Positions 55,919 through 64,000 of a DNA stretch of 64,000 nucleotides are shown piece after piece (the first letter of the stretch is position 1; every line of letters begins with the position of its first letter). This DNA comes from Cohnella abietis. Lineage in GTDB: Bacteria > Bacillota > Bacilli > Paenibacillales > Paenibacillaceae. Under the pieces are notes generated by a model. It did no database searches. It saw nothing but the letters and a program-made list of their open reading frames with translations, and was not told the origin of the DNA. The translations under genes were made by a program, and so were the position numbers. The stretch is from NCBI RefSeq assembly GCF_004295585.1, contig NZ_AP019400.1, forward strand, positions 5,983,501 through 6,047,500, read 5' to 3'.

Positions 55919-56677
55919 GATGAGCCGAGCCTGGTTTGTTTTCGGCTCCTTATCGTTGCATTTTGCGAAGATGAGATGGGCTTGGTTCGTTTTCGGCTCG
56001 TCATCGTTGCATTTTGCGACGATGAGATGGGCTTGGTTTGTTTTCGGCTCGTCATCGTTGCATTTTGCGACGATGAGATGGGCTTGGTTTGTTTTCGGCT
56101 CGTCATCGTTGCATTTTGCGATACGATGAGATGGGCTTGGTTAGTTTTTGGATCGTCATCGTTGCATCTTGCGACGATGAGCTGGGCTTGGTTCGTTTTC
56201 GGATCGTCATCGTTGCATTTTGCAACGATAAGCAAGGGTTGGTTAGTTTTTGGATCGTCATCGTTGCATTTTGCGACGATGAGCCGGGCTTGGTTCGTTT
56301 TCGGATCGTCATCGTTGCATTTTGCGACGATGAGCCGGGCTTGGTTCGTTTTCGGATCGTCATCGTTGCATTTTGCGACGATGAGCTGGGCTTGGTTTGT
56401 TTTCGGCTCCTTATCGTTGCATTTTGCGACGATGAGCCGGGCTTGGTTCGTTTTCGGATCGTCATCGTTGCATTTTGCGACGATGAGCTGGCCTTGGTTG
56501 GTTTTCGGCTTCTTATCGTTGCATTTTGCGACGATGAGATTGGCTTGGTTCGTTTTTGGCTCGTCATCGTTGCATTTTGCGACGATGAGCTGGGCTTGGT
56601 TGGTTTTCGGAGCCTTATCGTTGCATTTTGCGACGATGAGATTAGCTTGGTTCGTTTTCGGCTCCTTATCGTTGCAT
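55919..56677. repeat. 15 tandem copies of a 51-bp repeat, each with a hairpin
   Basis: Fifteen units start at 55919, 55970, 56021, 56072, 56125, 56176, 56227, 56278, 56329, 56380, 56431, 56482, 56533, 56584 and 56635. All are 51 bases except one of 53 (a TA insertion near 56121). Each holds a spacer beginning GATGAG and containing TTGG, and a hairpin with arms TCATCGTTGC and GCGACGATGA around ATTTT. Spacer bases vary between copies; most arm changes keep pairing through G-U on the plus-strand RNA. Reading frames of 70-240 codons run through on both strands, because 51 is a multiple of three, but none has a ribosome site and the 53-base unit breaks the frame. It fills the gap between the cwlJ terminator and the GSDH gene start. 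Confidence 0.9.
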
Positions 56678-56690
56678 ATATTAAGAGAAA

Positions 56691-56717
56691 ACGACAGCCG
56701 GTAACATCGGCTGTCGT
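56691..56717 (-). terminator. terminator of cwlJ
   Basis: ACGACAGCCG, loop GTAACAT, CGGCTGTCGT: a perfect 10-bp stem followed on the minus strand by TTTTCTCTT, 43 bases after the cwlJ stop. Confidence 0.9.
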
Positions 56718-56759
56718 CCCTTTGAGTTTATTGAACAAACGTTCCCTGATAGTTGAATA

Positions 56760-57200
56760 TCAAGTATTATAAATATTTTCACATTCTTCCGCGGTCGGTT
56801 CATAAAAACAGTGCTTCTTCCATCGTCCTGCTTGCGGCTGATTATACCAGGTTGGCGGACATGGTCCAGGATTTTCGAACGTTCCCGGACGGAAATACCA
56901 AAGGGAGTATTTGCCTGGCCAATTCCGCTCCCCATTCACAGCCCGTTGCGCCAGACGGCGTTCCCTCTCTCTTGCGTTTTGATAGTAAAGACCATGCTGC
57001 AACGCTTCGAACGCATGCGGCTGGTTGATCATTTGGGGAATTGTCCGGATTCCTTTAAAATCAGAGCAATTCCCTCTTATTCGGTTAATGCCAACATTTC
57101 CAACAAGGAGCATGCCCATTTCGCCTTCGGTCTCAGCTTCAGCTCGAAGCAACCTTGCCAACATATCAACATCCTGTTTTCTGGCTTTTACGACTGCCAT
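56760..57200 (-). CDS. cwlJ: spore cortex-lytic cell wall hydrolase CwlJ
   Basis: A 146-residue SleB-type hydrolase that degrades spore cortex during germination. MAVVKARKQDVDMLARLLRA, MGMLLVGNVGINRIRGNCSD, IPQMINQPHAFEALQHG and YEPTAEECENIYNT closely follow the Bacillus CwlJ sequence and length (about 142 residues). The probable catalytic Glu is in LRAEAETEGE (residues 19-26). It has no signal peptide, as expected for a coat-located CwlJ. The start has AAAGAGGTGAGCTA. It shows the host forms endospores. Confidence 0.93.
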   Translation of the reverse strand: MAVVKARKQDVDMLARLLRAEAETEGEMGMLLVGNVGINRIRGNCSDFKGIRTIPQMINQPHAFEALQHGLYYQNARERERRLAQRAVNGERNWPGKYSLWYFRPGTFENPGPCPPTWYNQPQAGRWKKHCFYEPTAEECENIYNT

Positions 57201-57264
57201 TAGCTCACCTCTTTAGATTTCTAGACTCATCTTATTGTAGGCGAAGCGGATGTGTGTACGATTT

Positions 57265-58485
57265 TCACAGTTTACTCCCGATTACTTGTTTACTTAAGAT
57301 ACGATTCACTATTTCTACACTTATCATCATTAGGGCAAGAAATATTAAGACAACAATTGGAAATAGGGATAAACCAATTTGTGAAGCAATAAGGCCAAAC
57401 AGAGGGGGAAGCAATGTTGTTCCAGTGTAGGCAACGGCCATTTGGTACCCCATTAATTTGGCTGAATTATCTCTTCCGAAACGAGCAGGAGTTTCATGCA
57501 AAAGCCCAGGATAAATGGGAGCAAGACCTAATCCTATAAGAATAATCCCTATGAGAGAAACTGTATCCGGTAAAGGAAGTAGAAGAAGGATTCCCCCTAC
57601 AATAGTTATTAACTGTCCATATCTAATTAAGACACGATTGCTGACCTGGAGCGAAATAAAGCCGGTAATTAACCTCCCTAGAGTAATTCCAGCATAATAC
57701 AAAGATATCCATTCGGCAGCACTCTTAGCTGTCATTTCCCGCGGACCAACCAGATAACTGGCTCCCCATAGTCCTATGGTCATCTCCACGCCACAATAAA
57801 ATAGAAAAGCGACTAGAGTAGGTTTCACACCTTTGATTTGTAGGATATTTACCTTCGTTACAGTTGAATCGACCAGCTCACGATCTGGTTTATTTGGAGT
57901 TCCACTCATTCTTGAACGTTCTTCATCACGCTTGGCAGCCACACGTTTCCAAAGAGGAAGCGTAACAAGCAATATAACAACGAGTGAAAACTGAACAATG
58001 GCTACCGCAACATATCCTCCCCTCCAGAAGTCGTTATCCCCTATATAGCCTGACATTACGATTGGACCCATTGTAGCCCCAACTCCCCAGAAACAATGGA
58101 GCCAATTCATATGATGAGCTTTGTAATTTTCAGCTACATAATGATTTAAAGCAGCATCAACAGATCCACCACCGAGTCCAAGAGGAATAGCAAAAATAAT
58201 GAGCCACACCATTGAAGGTGAAATTGAAAATCCGAGTAACGCTCCTGCTGTTAATAAACAACTGATTAGAGTTACTTTTCCGGTACCAAGACGTTTCACT
58301 ATAGCACCACTAGCTAAACTTGACACGATGGTCCCAGCGGCTATAGTCATTGACACAATTCCCGCCGATCCCATTGATGTCCCTAAGTCCTGCCACATTA
58401 CAGGCCAAGCTGATCCAAGCAATGAATCTGGAAGACCAAGGCTGATAAAAGCAAGATATATAATGATTAAAAACCATGTAGCCAT
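57265..58485 (-). CDS. MFS transporter
   Basis: A 406-residue membrane transporter with about twelve helices. The loop motif SGAIVKRLGTGKVTLISCLL after helix 2 and the repeat NRVLIRYGQLITIVGG in the second half are MFS-like. The first helix region MATWFLIIIYLAFISLGLPD resembles the FucP/YfkF-like permeases. It lies 72 bases after the second acetyltransferase and may belong to the same transcript. The substrate is unknown. Confidence 0.86.
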   Translation of the reverse strand: MATWFLIIIYLAFISLGLPDSLLGSAWPVMWQDLGTSMGSAGIVSMTIAAGTIVSSLASGAIVKRLGTGKVTLISCLLTAGALLGFSISPSMVWLIIFAIPLGLGGGSVDAALNHYVAENYKAHHMNWLHCFWGVGATMGPIVMSGYIGDNDFWRGGYVAVAIVQFSLVVILLVTLPLWKRVAAKRDEERSRMSGTPNKPDRELVDSTVTKVNILQIKGVKPTLVAFLFYCGVEMTIGLWGASYLVGPREMTAKSAAEWISLYYAGITLGRLITGFISLQVSNRVLIRYGQLITIVGGILLLLPLPDTVSLIGIILIGLGLAPIYPGLLHETPARFGRDNSAKLMGYQMAVAYTGTTLLPPLFGLIASQIGLSLFPIVVLIFLALMMISVEIVNRILSKQVIGSKL

Positions 58486-58557
58486 ATTATTTCCCCTTAA
58501 ATTGAAGCAATGTATAACTTGCCAATCATCGTTAAATGAATCTCTTTCATTACGTGT

Positions 58558-59208
58558 TTAGGACTCTAAATCCGGAATCACACGGCAATCTGCCAACACT
58601 TCCGGTTTAAACTCCATACTGTCCGCTTGTGTAATCTGGCGAATTACTCTGCATGGAACACCTGCAGCAAAGGAGCCTTCTGGGATATCTTGAGTCACCA
58701 CACTACCCGCTCCTATAACGCATCCGTCTCCAATCGTAACACCGCCGCATACCGTTACATTCGCTGAGAGCCACACATCGTTTCCGATCGTCACAGGCTT
58801 GGCGTAGCATAGCGACTTAAGATCACCATTTTGATCAATCATCTGCCTGCGTTCAGAGGCGATGAACGGATGAATGGGTGTAACAATCGTTACATTAGGC
58901 CCAAAGCTGACATTATTCCCAATCGTAACCTTTGCATCGTCCTGTACGGTAAGATTGTAGTTGCCAAAGAAGTGATTTCCGATTTCTGTGTGAACCCCGT
59001 AATGAAAGAAGATAGGCCCCTGAATGAAGCTACGTTCCCCCAGCTTGCCAAGCAGCTGTTCAAGTATCTCTTTGCGTTCCTCTGTCTGTTCCTCAAAAGT
59101 GCGACTATATTGACTGCTAAGGTTATGTGCACGAAGCTTTATCGCCTTTAACTCAGGATTACCAGGACTAAATAAAATTCCCTTAAAAATCCGTTCTTCT
59201 TCAGTCAT
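58558..59208 (-). CDS. sugar O-acetyltransferase (maltose acetyltransferase/NodL type), copy 2
   Basis: A 216-residue left-handed beta-helix enzyme that acetylates sugars or sugar-like molecules with acetyl-CoA. The hexapeptide-repeat region with VTIGNDVWLSANVTVCGGVT and IGAGSVVTQDIPEGSFAAG is complete, and the catalytic-type His lies in TPIHPFIASERR. The N-terminal Mac domain is present. It is similar to the copy at 59249 but clearly diverged. Confidence 0.88.
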   Translation of the reverse strand: MTEEERIFKGILFSPGNPELKAIKLRAHNLSSQYSRTFEEQTEERKEILEQLLGKLGERSFIQGPIFFHYGVHTEIGNHFFGNYNLTVQDDAKVTIGNNVSFGPNVTIVTPIHPFIASERRQMIDQNGDLKSLCYAKPVTIGNDVWLSANVTVCGGVTIGDGCVIGAGSVVTQDIPEGSFAAGVPCRVIRQITQADSMEFKPEVLADCRVIPDLES

Positions 59209-59248
59209 ATTTTCATCTCCAATTTATTCGATCGAAACAATACTATTT

Positions 59249-59878
59249 TTACCATTCCACCTGATCAAAACGCATGTTTTTGTAATAAAAGATTTTGTCT
59301 TGATCCGTAATCTCTCGGAGGACTTTGCAGGGATTACCGACTGCTATTACATTGGCTGGAACATCTTTAGTTACTACACTTCCTCCCCCAATGACGCTTC
59401 CCTTTCCGATCGTAACACCCGGTAAAATGATTGCGCCGCCACCGATCCAAACGCCATCCTCTATAATGACCGGTAAGGCAAACATTCCACCTTCTTTGCG
59501 CTTTTCCGGGTGTACTGGATGGTTGGTCACAGCAATCGTTACATTTGGACCAAACATTACGTCATTTCCGATCGTAACCTTATAGTCATCAACAACCGTT
59601 AAATTAAAGTTGATATACACATTATTACCTACCGTAGTATTCGACCCGTAGGACATACGGATTGGGGGCTCCATCCATACATTTTCACCCATGCTCCCAA
59701 ACAGCTGTTTCATCAGAATTTTCCGTCCATCCAGATCATCGGGATGCAATTGATTAATTTCGTAGCACAGAGTTTTGCCACGCTGGCGTGCACGAGATAG
59801 AGCAGCAGCTTCCTCTGGGTAATTAGAATCGTGATCGGTGAACAATTGACCGTTCTTCATTCGCTCTTGAATATTCAT
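59249..59878 (-). CDS. sugar O-acetyltransferase (maltose acetyltransferase/NodL type), copy 1
   Basis: A 209-residue beta-helix acetyltransferase. PPIRMSYGSNTTVGNNVYIN, NHPVHPEKRK (catalytic His), IIEDGVWIGGGAIILPGVT and VVTKDVPANVIAVGNPCKVL match the family. It follows the MATE gene by 38 bases and precedes its paralog by 40 bases. The pair may modify a toxic or excreted sugar-like compound that the MATE pump removes. Confidence 0.9.
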   Translation of the reverse strand: MNIQERMKNGQLFTDHDSNYPEEAAALSRARQRGKTLCYEINQLHPDDLDGRKILMKQLFGSMGENVWMEPPIRMSYGSNTTVGNNVYINFNLTVVDDYKVTIGNDVMFGPNVTIAVTNHPVHPEKRKEGGMFALPVIIEDGVWIGGGAIILPGVTIGKGSVIGGGSVVTKDVPANVIAVGNPCKVLREITDQDKIFYYKNMRFDQVEW

Positions 59879-59916
59879 TCATTAGTCTCCTCTGGATATG
59901 ACTTATACCAATTTCT

Positions 59917-61302
59917 TTAATGAGCTTGTTCAAAGTTTCTTGTAATATTGTTCAACCATTTGTATTGACGATATCTGATATAAGAAACAGGAAGCTTAAC
60001 GACCTCATCCAAGCTAATTACGAGATACAACACGATGGGAGGTACTTGGTAAACAAAAGCACATAAGTAACCAAGTGGCAATATTATGCCCCACATCACA
60101 ACCGTATCGCACCAAAACCCAAATTTAGAATCGCCGCCAGCAGTAAATATACCCGCAATGATCGTGGCATTCATCGATTTGGCAATACAATAAAAAGCAC
60201 TGATATACAGCATGCCATCCAAGTAATTTTGTGCAGTAGTATTCAGGCTCACGATGGAGAAAACAAGTGGTTTTAGCGCCAAAATCGTGCAGCCAGCAAT
60301 AAATCCAAAAACTAAAGCGTACAGGCTCATCCTGTTACCCGCATGCTTCGCTTTCTCAATCTCACCCTGCCCCAAGTATTTACCAATTAATACAGATCCA
60401 CCGCTGGCAATACCTCCACATAGTACAACAGCCAGATTTTTGACCATAGATGCCACGGAGTTAGCTGCAACCATGTCAGAGCTTACATGACCGATAATGG
60501 CGGCTGTCGCAGTTAAAGCAATGCCCCAGACCATATAATTGCCTAGGATAGGCAAGGTGTATTTCCAGAAATCTTTTAACAAATTAATCTGGCTGCCTTT
60601 AGGTGTAGGAAGCCGGAAGCGAATCGTCCCTCTGGTAACGGAATGTACAATGCAGCAGGCAAGTTCAATGAAACGAGCTAAAACCGTTGAAAGGGCAACA
60701 GCCGCAACCGCGAGCTTAGGCATCGTCGGAAAGAGAAAAAAGATGCAGATTGCATTGAACAATATGTTCAAAATTAAGCATATTGAGCTAATTGAAGCAC
60801 TCAGTCGTGCTTTTTCCATGCTTCTAATTACGGTGAGATACATCTGTGAAAGACCCATTGCAATATACGAGAAAGAAATCATTTGTAAAAACCTTGAACC
60901 ATATTCTATTAATTCGTTATCCTTTGTAAAAAATCGCATTAGCGTTTCCGGAGCAAAGAACGTAACTGAAAAAAATATAACAGAGATACATAGCGAGAAT
61001 GTGCAAGCTATACTGAGAACGCGCTGTATCGTTTCTAGATCTTTCTTGCCCCAATACTGCGCAGTAAGAACACCCGCTCCTGTTGCCATTCCCATGTAAA
61101 ACAAGGTCAACGCAAAGGTAATTTGTCCTGCGAGCGATACAGCCGACATCGCAGTTTGGCTAATCATGCCCACCATGACCACATCTATTGAAATGACCAA
61201 AGCTGAGATCAGATTTTGCAATGCAATGGGAATAACGAGAGTCATAAGCTCCCGATTAAAATCACGGTTCATGGGTGCTGTTAGTTGCATAGGATTTTTC
61301 AC
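59917..61302 (-). CDS. MATE-family efflux transporter
   Basis: A 461-residue multidrug or metabolite exporter with twelve predicted helices in two halves. MVGMISQTAMSAVSLAGQIT in the first half and GKYLGQGEIEKAKHAGNRMS in the second are typical MATE motifs. The frame starts with GTG at 61302, with ATG at 61290 as the alternative; both have modest ribosome sites. It is divergent from an AraC regulator and heads a row with two acetyltransferases. Confidence 0.87.
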   Translation of the reverse strand: MKNPMQLTAPMNRDFNRELMTLVIPIALQNLISALVISIDVVMVGMISQTAMSAVSLAGQITFALTLFYMGMATGAGVLTAQYWGKKDLETIQRVLSIACTFSLCISVIFFSVTFFAPETLMRFFTKDNELIEYGSRFLQMISFSYIAMGLSQMYLTVIRSMEKARLSASISSICLILNILFNAICIFFLFPTMPKLAVAAVALSTVLARFIELACCIVHSVTRGTIRFRLPTPKGSQINLLKDFWKYTLPILGNYMVWGIALTATAAIIGHVSSDMVAANSVASMVKNLAVVLCGGIASGGSVLIGKYLGQGEIEKAKHAGNRMSLYALVFGFIAGCTILALKPLVFSIVSLNTTAQNYLDGMLYISAFYCIAKSMNATIIAGIFTAGGDSKFGFWCDTVVMWGIILPLGYLCAFVYQVPPIVLYLVISLDEVVKLPVSYIRYRQYKWLNNITRNFEQAH

Positions 61303-61381
61303 CTTATTCTACCCTCTCTCCTTCCTGTCAAAAATTGAATGATATCAATATAGAACAAAATTTTTGTCCAATCTATTAAAA

Positions 61382-61411
61382 TTGACTATATTATTATAAG
61401 AATCGTATATA
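61382..61411 (+). promoter_or_regulatory. probable promoter of the AraC gene
   Basis: TTGACT (61382-61387), 18 bases, TATATA (61406-61411), about 20 bases before the TTG start. It faces the MATE gene across a short gap with a nearly palindromic ACAAAATTTTTGT (near 61355), a possible shared operator. Confidence 0.5.
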
Positions 61412-61430
61412 GATCAAAGGAGTGTTCAAC

Positions 61431-62312
61431 TTGATTAAAAACTTAGAGGTGTTTTCGGATTTATCGGAACGCTTGAATTATAATCTTCCTGATTTGCCCC
61501 TTTATGTTCGTAAAGGAAGCTTGAATCAATTTAATAATTATGCTGCTGCAGCGCATTGGCACTTAGATATAGAGTTCATTTATGTTCTGAAAGGAGCAAT
61601 GGATTTTTCTGTTAACGGACATATTACTCGCATAGAACAAGGGCATGGAATTTTCGTGAATAGCCGCCGAATACATTTTGGTTTCTCCCATAATCATTTC
61701 GATTGTTTATTCATAGTTGTTGTCATTCACCCCGCCCTTCTTGGCGAAGGTGTATCCCCACTTCAAACCTATTGGAACGAAAAATTCAGTCAAACCACAG
61801 ACGACTTTGTATTACTCACAAACCATGTTGCCTGGCAACAGAGCATATTGCTGTCTCTTCAAGCGATTTATGATGAAATGCACGATAGCCATTCCCCAAA
61901 TCCGCTTAGCCTCGCTTCACAAGCTTTAGCTTTATGTGCCTTAACCGGAGATCACCTACAACGGAAGGTAGGGCAATCTGAAGACATAAATTTGTGGACA
62001 AATGTTCAGAAAATGACCCATTTCATCCGCCAGCACTACGAGAAAAAAATAACGCTAGAGGATATAGCATCGGCGGGAACTGTTTGCAAGAGTCGCTGCT
62101 GCACATTGTTTAATAAGTTTGTAGGTCAAACCCCTAACACGTATCTAACTAGATATCGAATTCAAAAAAGCTGTGAAATGCTGAAGGAAACAAAACGATC
62201 AATAAGCGAAATAGCACTGGCTTGTGGTTTCCAAAGCGGTAGTTACTTCACATCTATTTTCCGAAAACAGCTTGGTTTGGTGCCACAAGATTATCGAAAA
62301 CAATCAAAATGA
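61431..62312 (+). CDS. AraC-family transcriptional regulator
   Basis: A 293-residue cytoplasmic regulator. The N-terminal cupin-like domain has AAAHWHLDIEFIYVLKGAMD, and the C-terminal HTH pair is IASAGTVCKSRCCTLFNKFVG and IALACGFQSGSYFTSIFRKQLG. I chose the TTG at 61431, eight bases after AAAGGAG; the GTG at 61422 is too close to that site. It is divergent from the MATE gene and probably controls it and the acetyltransferases. Confidence 0.88.
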   Translation: MIKNLEVFSDLSERLNYNLPDLPLYVRKGSLNQFNNYAAAAHWHLDIEFIYVLKGAMDFSVNGHITRIEQGHGIFVNSRRIHFGFSHNHFDCLFIVVVIHPALLGEGVSPLQTYWNEKFSQTTDDFVLLTNHVAWQQSILLSLQAIYDEMHDSHSPNPLSLASQALALCALTGDHLQRKVGQSEDINLWTNVQKMTHFIRQHYEKKITLEDIASAGTVCKSRCCTLFNKFVGQTPNTYLTRYRIQKSCEMLKETKRSISEIALACGFQSGSYFTSIFRKQLGLVPQDYRKQSK

Positions 62313-62336
62313 AGGTATTTAGTAAGTGCGCATGAG

Positions 62337-63113
62337 TTATTCAGTCATTCCTTCTTCTGAAACAATTAACAACTCAACGTTGTTCTGTTGAAGAATCTCT
62401 ACAAAAGCCTGTTCAGGCTGTTTATCCGTTATCAGCAAGTCAATGGCTTCAAGCCCACAGACTCGATAGAACATTTGTGTCCCGAATTTCGTATGGTCGG
62501 CTAACACGACAATTTGCTTTGCTCGTTTAATCATCTCACGTTTAACAAACCCATCCTCTTCATTCAGGTAAAAGAGTCCATCAGGTGTAATGCCACAAGC
62601 CCCAAGAAACAATTTGTCTACTTGATAATCCCTTAGTTTGTCGATTGTCGATTGTCCAAATAAGAACCTATGCTGAGGATGCAATTCTCCCCCAAGAAGA
62701 TACGTTCGAACAGCAGGCTTCTTGGAGAGTACATCCGCATTATCGATTGAATTTGTAACAACGACTACATTAGTAGAAGTAAGATGTTCGGCAGCAAATT
62801 GGACCGTCGTTGAAGCATCCATCAGAATGAAGTCGCCATCGTTAACAAGAGAGGCCGCAAAAACCCCGATCCTATGCTTCTCTTCTGATTCACGTACCAG
62901 ACGTTCTCTGTATTCATGAACCTCATTCGCTTGTTTAGGGAGAATGGCTCCTCCATGCGTTCTGATGACTTGACCGATCTCTTCCATCCTTAAAAGGTCA
63001 CGGCGAGCCGTGTCACGGGATACTCCGAAAAGATTGCAAATGTCCTGAATGCTAACACGCCCATGCTGCTTTATATAATCAACAATTTTGTTGAGACGTT
63101 CTTCCTGATACAT
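62337..63113 (-). CDS. DeoR/GlpR-family regulator (third copy in the window)
   Basis: A 258-residue regulator with the HTH SIQDICNLFGVSRDTARRDL and a sensor domain with LMDASTTVQFAAEHL, YLLGGELHPQHRFLFG and VVLADHTKFGTQMFYRVCGL. The start ATG has GGTGGTGAGGGT. It is a different subgroup from the two in the phn island. It is divergent from the PhyH-like gene and sits beside direct TTATAAG repeats, which suggests autoregulation. Confidence 0.9.
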   Translation of the reverse strand: MYQEERLNKIVDYIKQHGRVSIQDICNLFGVSRDTARRDLLRMEEIGQVIRTHGGAILPKQANEVHEYRERLVRESEEKHRIGVFAASLVNDGDFILMDASTTVQFAAEHLTSTNVVVVTNSIDNADVLSKKPAVRTYLLGGELHPQHRFLFGQSTIDKLRDYQVDKLFLGACGITPDGLFYLNEEDGFVKREMIKRAKQIVVLADHTKFGTQMFYRVCGLEAIDLLITDKQPEQAFVEILQQNNVELLIVSEEGMTE

Positions 63114-63148
63114 TGTACCCTCACCACCAATTGCAGATATTTAAGTAC

Positions 63149-63165
63149 TTATAAGCCATTATAAG
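63149..63165. promoter_or_regulatory. direct repeats TTATAAG, possible DeoR operator
   Basis: TTATAAG occurs at 63149-63155 and 63159-63165, ten bases apart, within the divergent promoter region of the DeoR gene and the PhyH-like gene. Confidence 0.4.
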
Positions 63166-63303
63166 TGTTTATCATGCAATTACAACTTGTTTTTTTAAGG
63201 CATCATCTGCTACACTGATCACAACTTCTTAAAAACTTGATAAGCATAGTGCTCTTTTTCCTTACAGTTCAATATGCATTGTGATGAAAGGTAGGAGAAT
63301 ACA

Positions 63304-63843
63304 TTGGACATACCGAAAATAAAGGATGTTTCCAGTTGGGGGCAACACGGATTTGTTGTTTATCCCAAAGCTGTGACTCACTTTTATGTTCTCCGTTATC
63401 TGCAATGGCTGATAAGTGGCGGAACGAATGCCGCGTATTCCACTCATCATCAATCGTTATGGGATATTCGAATGTATGAGCCTGTCTATAATGCCTTCAG
63501 CGAAGTTCTAGGTGAGCAGGCATTAATGGTTAGTCTCGATCCGAGCGAGACTAATCAAATTCGAGGAAGGATATGTCTGCAAACAGAGATAATGATTCAT
63601 AAAGGCAACAGTCCTCAGAGGATTAATAAGTGCGATCTCATTATTTTCGATGCGGAAAGATGTCATCTTGACCTTGATTTAGACTTCGATTCATTTTGGC
63701 TCCCCCTGACCATGATCCCCGCTAACAAATTCGATGACGTGACCAAACAAGAAAGAGTGCAGTATTGGCATGCGAAACCGTTTTGGACATACCTCTCCCC
63801 ATTAGGATGCAAATTGTTAGGACTCGAATCTTGGGAAACTTGA
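63304..63843 (+). CDS. shrunken phytanoyl-CoA dioxygenase (PhyH)-like protein
   Basis: A 179-residue protein. The N-terminus (DVSSWGQHGFVVYPKAVT), a middle part HQSLWDIRMYEPVYNAFSEV with LGEQALMVSLD, and the C-terminus LSPLGCKLLGLESW resemble the ends of PhyH-like dioxygenases of about 270-300 residues. The central jelly-roll stretch that should hold the HxD...H iron site appears missing. The TTG start has TAGGAGA upstream. It is either a non-catalytic derivative or a decayed gene without frameshift. The family link is from my recall of motifs and is moderate. Confidence 0.6.
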   Translation: MDIPKIKDVSSWGQHGFVVYPKAVTHFYVLRYLQWLISGGTNAAYSTHHQSLWDIRMYEPVYNAFSEVLGEQALMVSLDPSETNQIRGRICLQTEIMIHKGNSPQRINKCDLIIFDAERCHLDLDLDFDSFWLPLTMIPANKFDDVTKQERVQYWHAKPFWTYLSPLGCKLLGLESWET

Positions 63844-63876
63844 TAATGAAGTGGATTCAAAGCGCTTTAAAAAATA

Positions 63877-63920
63877 CAGCGGCGTCTGGAACATTAAAAA
63901 CAATGTTCTAGACGCCGCTG
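63877..63920 (-). terminator. long terminator of a leftward gene beyond the edge
   Basis: A 19-bp stem from CAGCGGCGTCTGGAACATT to its partner, with one G-U pair and a 6-base loop. On the minus strand it is followed by TATTTTTT; on the plus strand there is no T-tract, so it serves the gene entering from the right. Confidence 0.8.
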
Positions 63921-63931
63921 CCGTAATTGGG

Positions 63932-64000
63932 CTAAGATGCTTGGATCAATAGAAGGTCATAGCTAGCAGCAACACCTCCCTGTATGCTGAACTTCCCCTC
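63932..64000 (-). CDS. C-terminal end of an unidentified protein (cut by window edge)
   Basis: The last 22 codons of a leftward frame, ending SIQGGVAASYDLLLIQAS before TAG at 63932. The terminator 11 bases downstream in the leftward sense supports a real gene end. The fragment is too short to name. Confidence 0.45.
   Translation of the reverse strand, partial: EGKFSIQGGVAASYDLLLIQAS

Noticed and set aside
55919..56677. CRISPR array
   Set aside because: There are no unique spacers: the whole unit repeats, and no cas genes are near.
55915..56772. Reading frames of 70-240 codons through the 51-bp repeats on both strands, encoding 17-residue repeats
   Set aside because: They exist only because 51 is divisible by three. 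They lack ribosome sites, run in several frames at once, are broken by the 53-base unit, and the minus-strand one crosses the cwlJ terminator.

Overview
The window looks like a chromosomal stretch of a spore-forming Paenibacillus-type Firmicute. The reasons are a CwlJ-type spore-cortex hydrolase, two giant S-layer-homology (SLH) proteins, several LplABC/YesMN-style sugar uptake modules with AraC-type regulators, strong purine-rich ribosome binding sites, and frequent TTG/GTG starts. No rRNA, tRNA, IS element, CRISPR array or prophage was seen.

Layout. 1-4.5 kb: a sugar ABC permease pair (cut by the left edge), divergent from a YesM/YesN-like two-component system. 4.7-5.6 kb: an EamA transporter. 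5.6-18.7 kb: one long leftward cluster (FAD flavoprotein, two-cluster ferredoxin, complete oligopeptide-type ABC importer, two flavin-dependent monooxygenases, an AmiC-like binding protein without signal peptide, a creatininase-family hydrolase). A TetR regulator lies upstream and an 18-bp perfect palindrome lies beside the cluster's probable promoter. It is probably an organosulfur or organonitrogen scavenging operon of unknown substrate. 19-28.2 kb: beta-galactosidase, a membrane-bound AraC regulator and an LplABC-type importer.

28.4-54.3 kb: a phosphorus-acquisition island of about 26 kb, all leftward. It holds a 2-aminoethylphosphonate-type importer (phnS2, phnT2, phnU2), two paralogous DeoR regulators, the C-P lyase genes phnGHIJKLM with the cyclic phosphate dihydrolase phnPP, a HupE-like membrane protein with an EF-hand loop, and two SLH-anchored giants, one with a metallophosphoesterase domain. 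Arrays of TTAACA-like hexamers at an 11-bp period, the layout of Bacillus Pho boxes, precede phnS2, phnT2 and the SLH pair, so the surface proteins look co-regulated with phosphonate uptake. Terminators divide the island into separate transcripts.

54.6-64 kb: a sugar-dehydrogenase-like lipoprotein, fifteen 51-bp tandem repeats each carrying a hairpin, cwlJ, an MFS transporter, two maltose-acetyltransferase-like enzymes and a MATE exporter under a divergent AraC regulator, a third DeoR regulator, and a shrunken PhyH-like protein. The last bases appear to hold the end of a leftward gene with a long terminator. Positions and motifs were read by eye; family assignments rest on recognised motifs, not on database searches.
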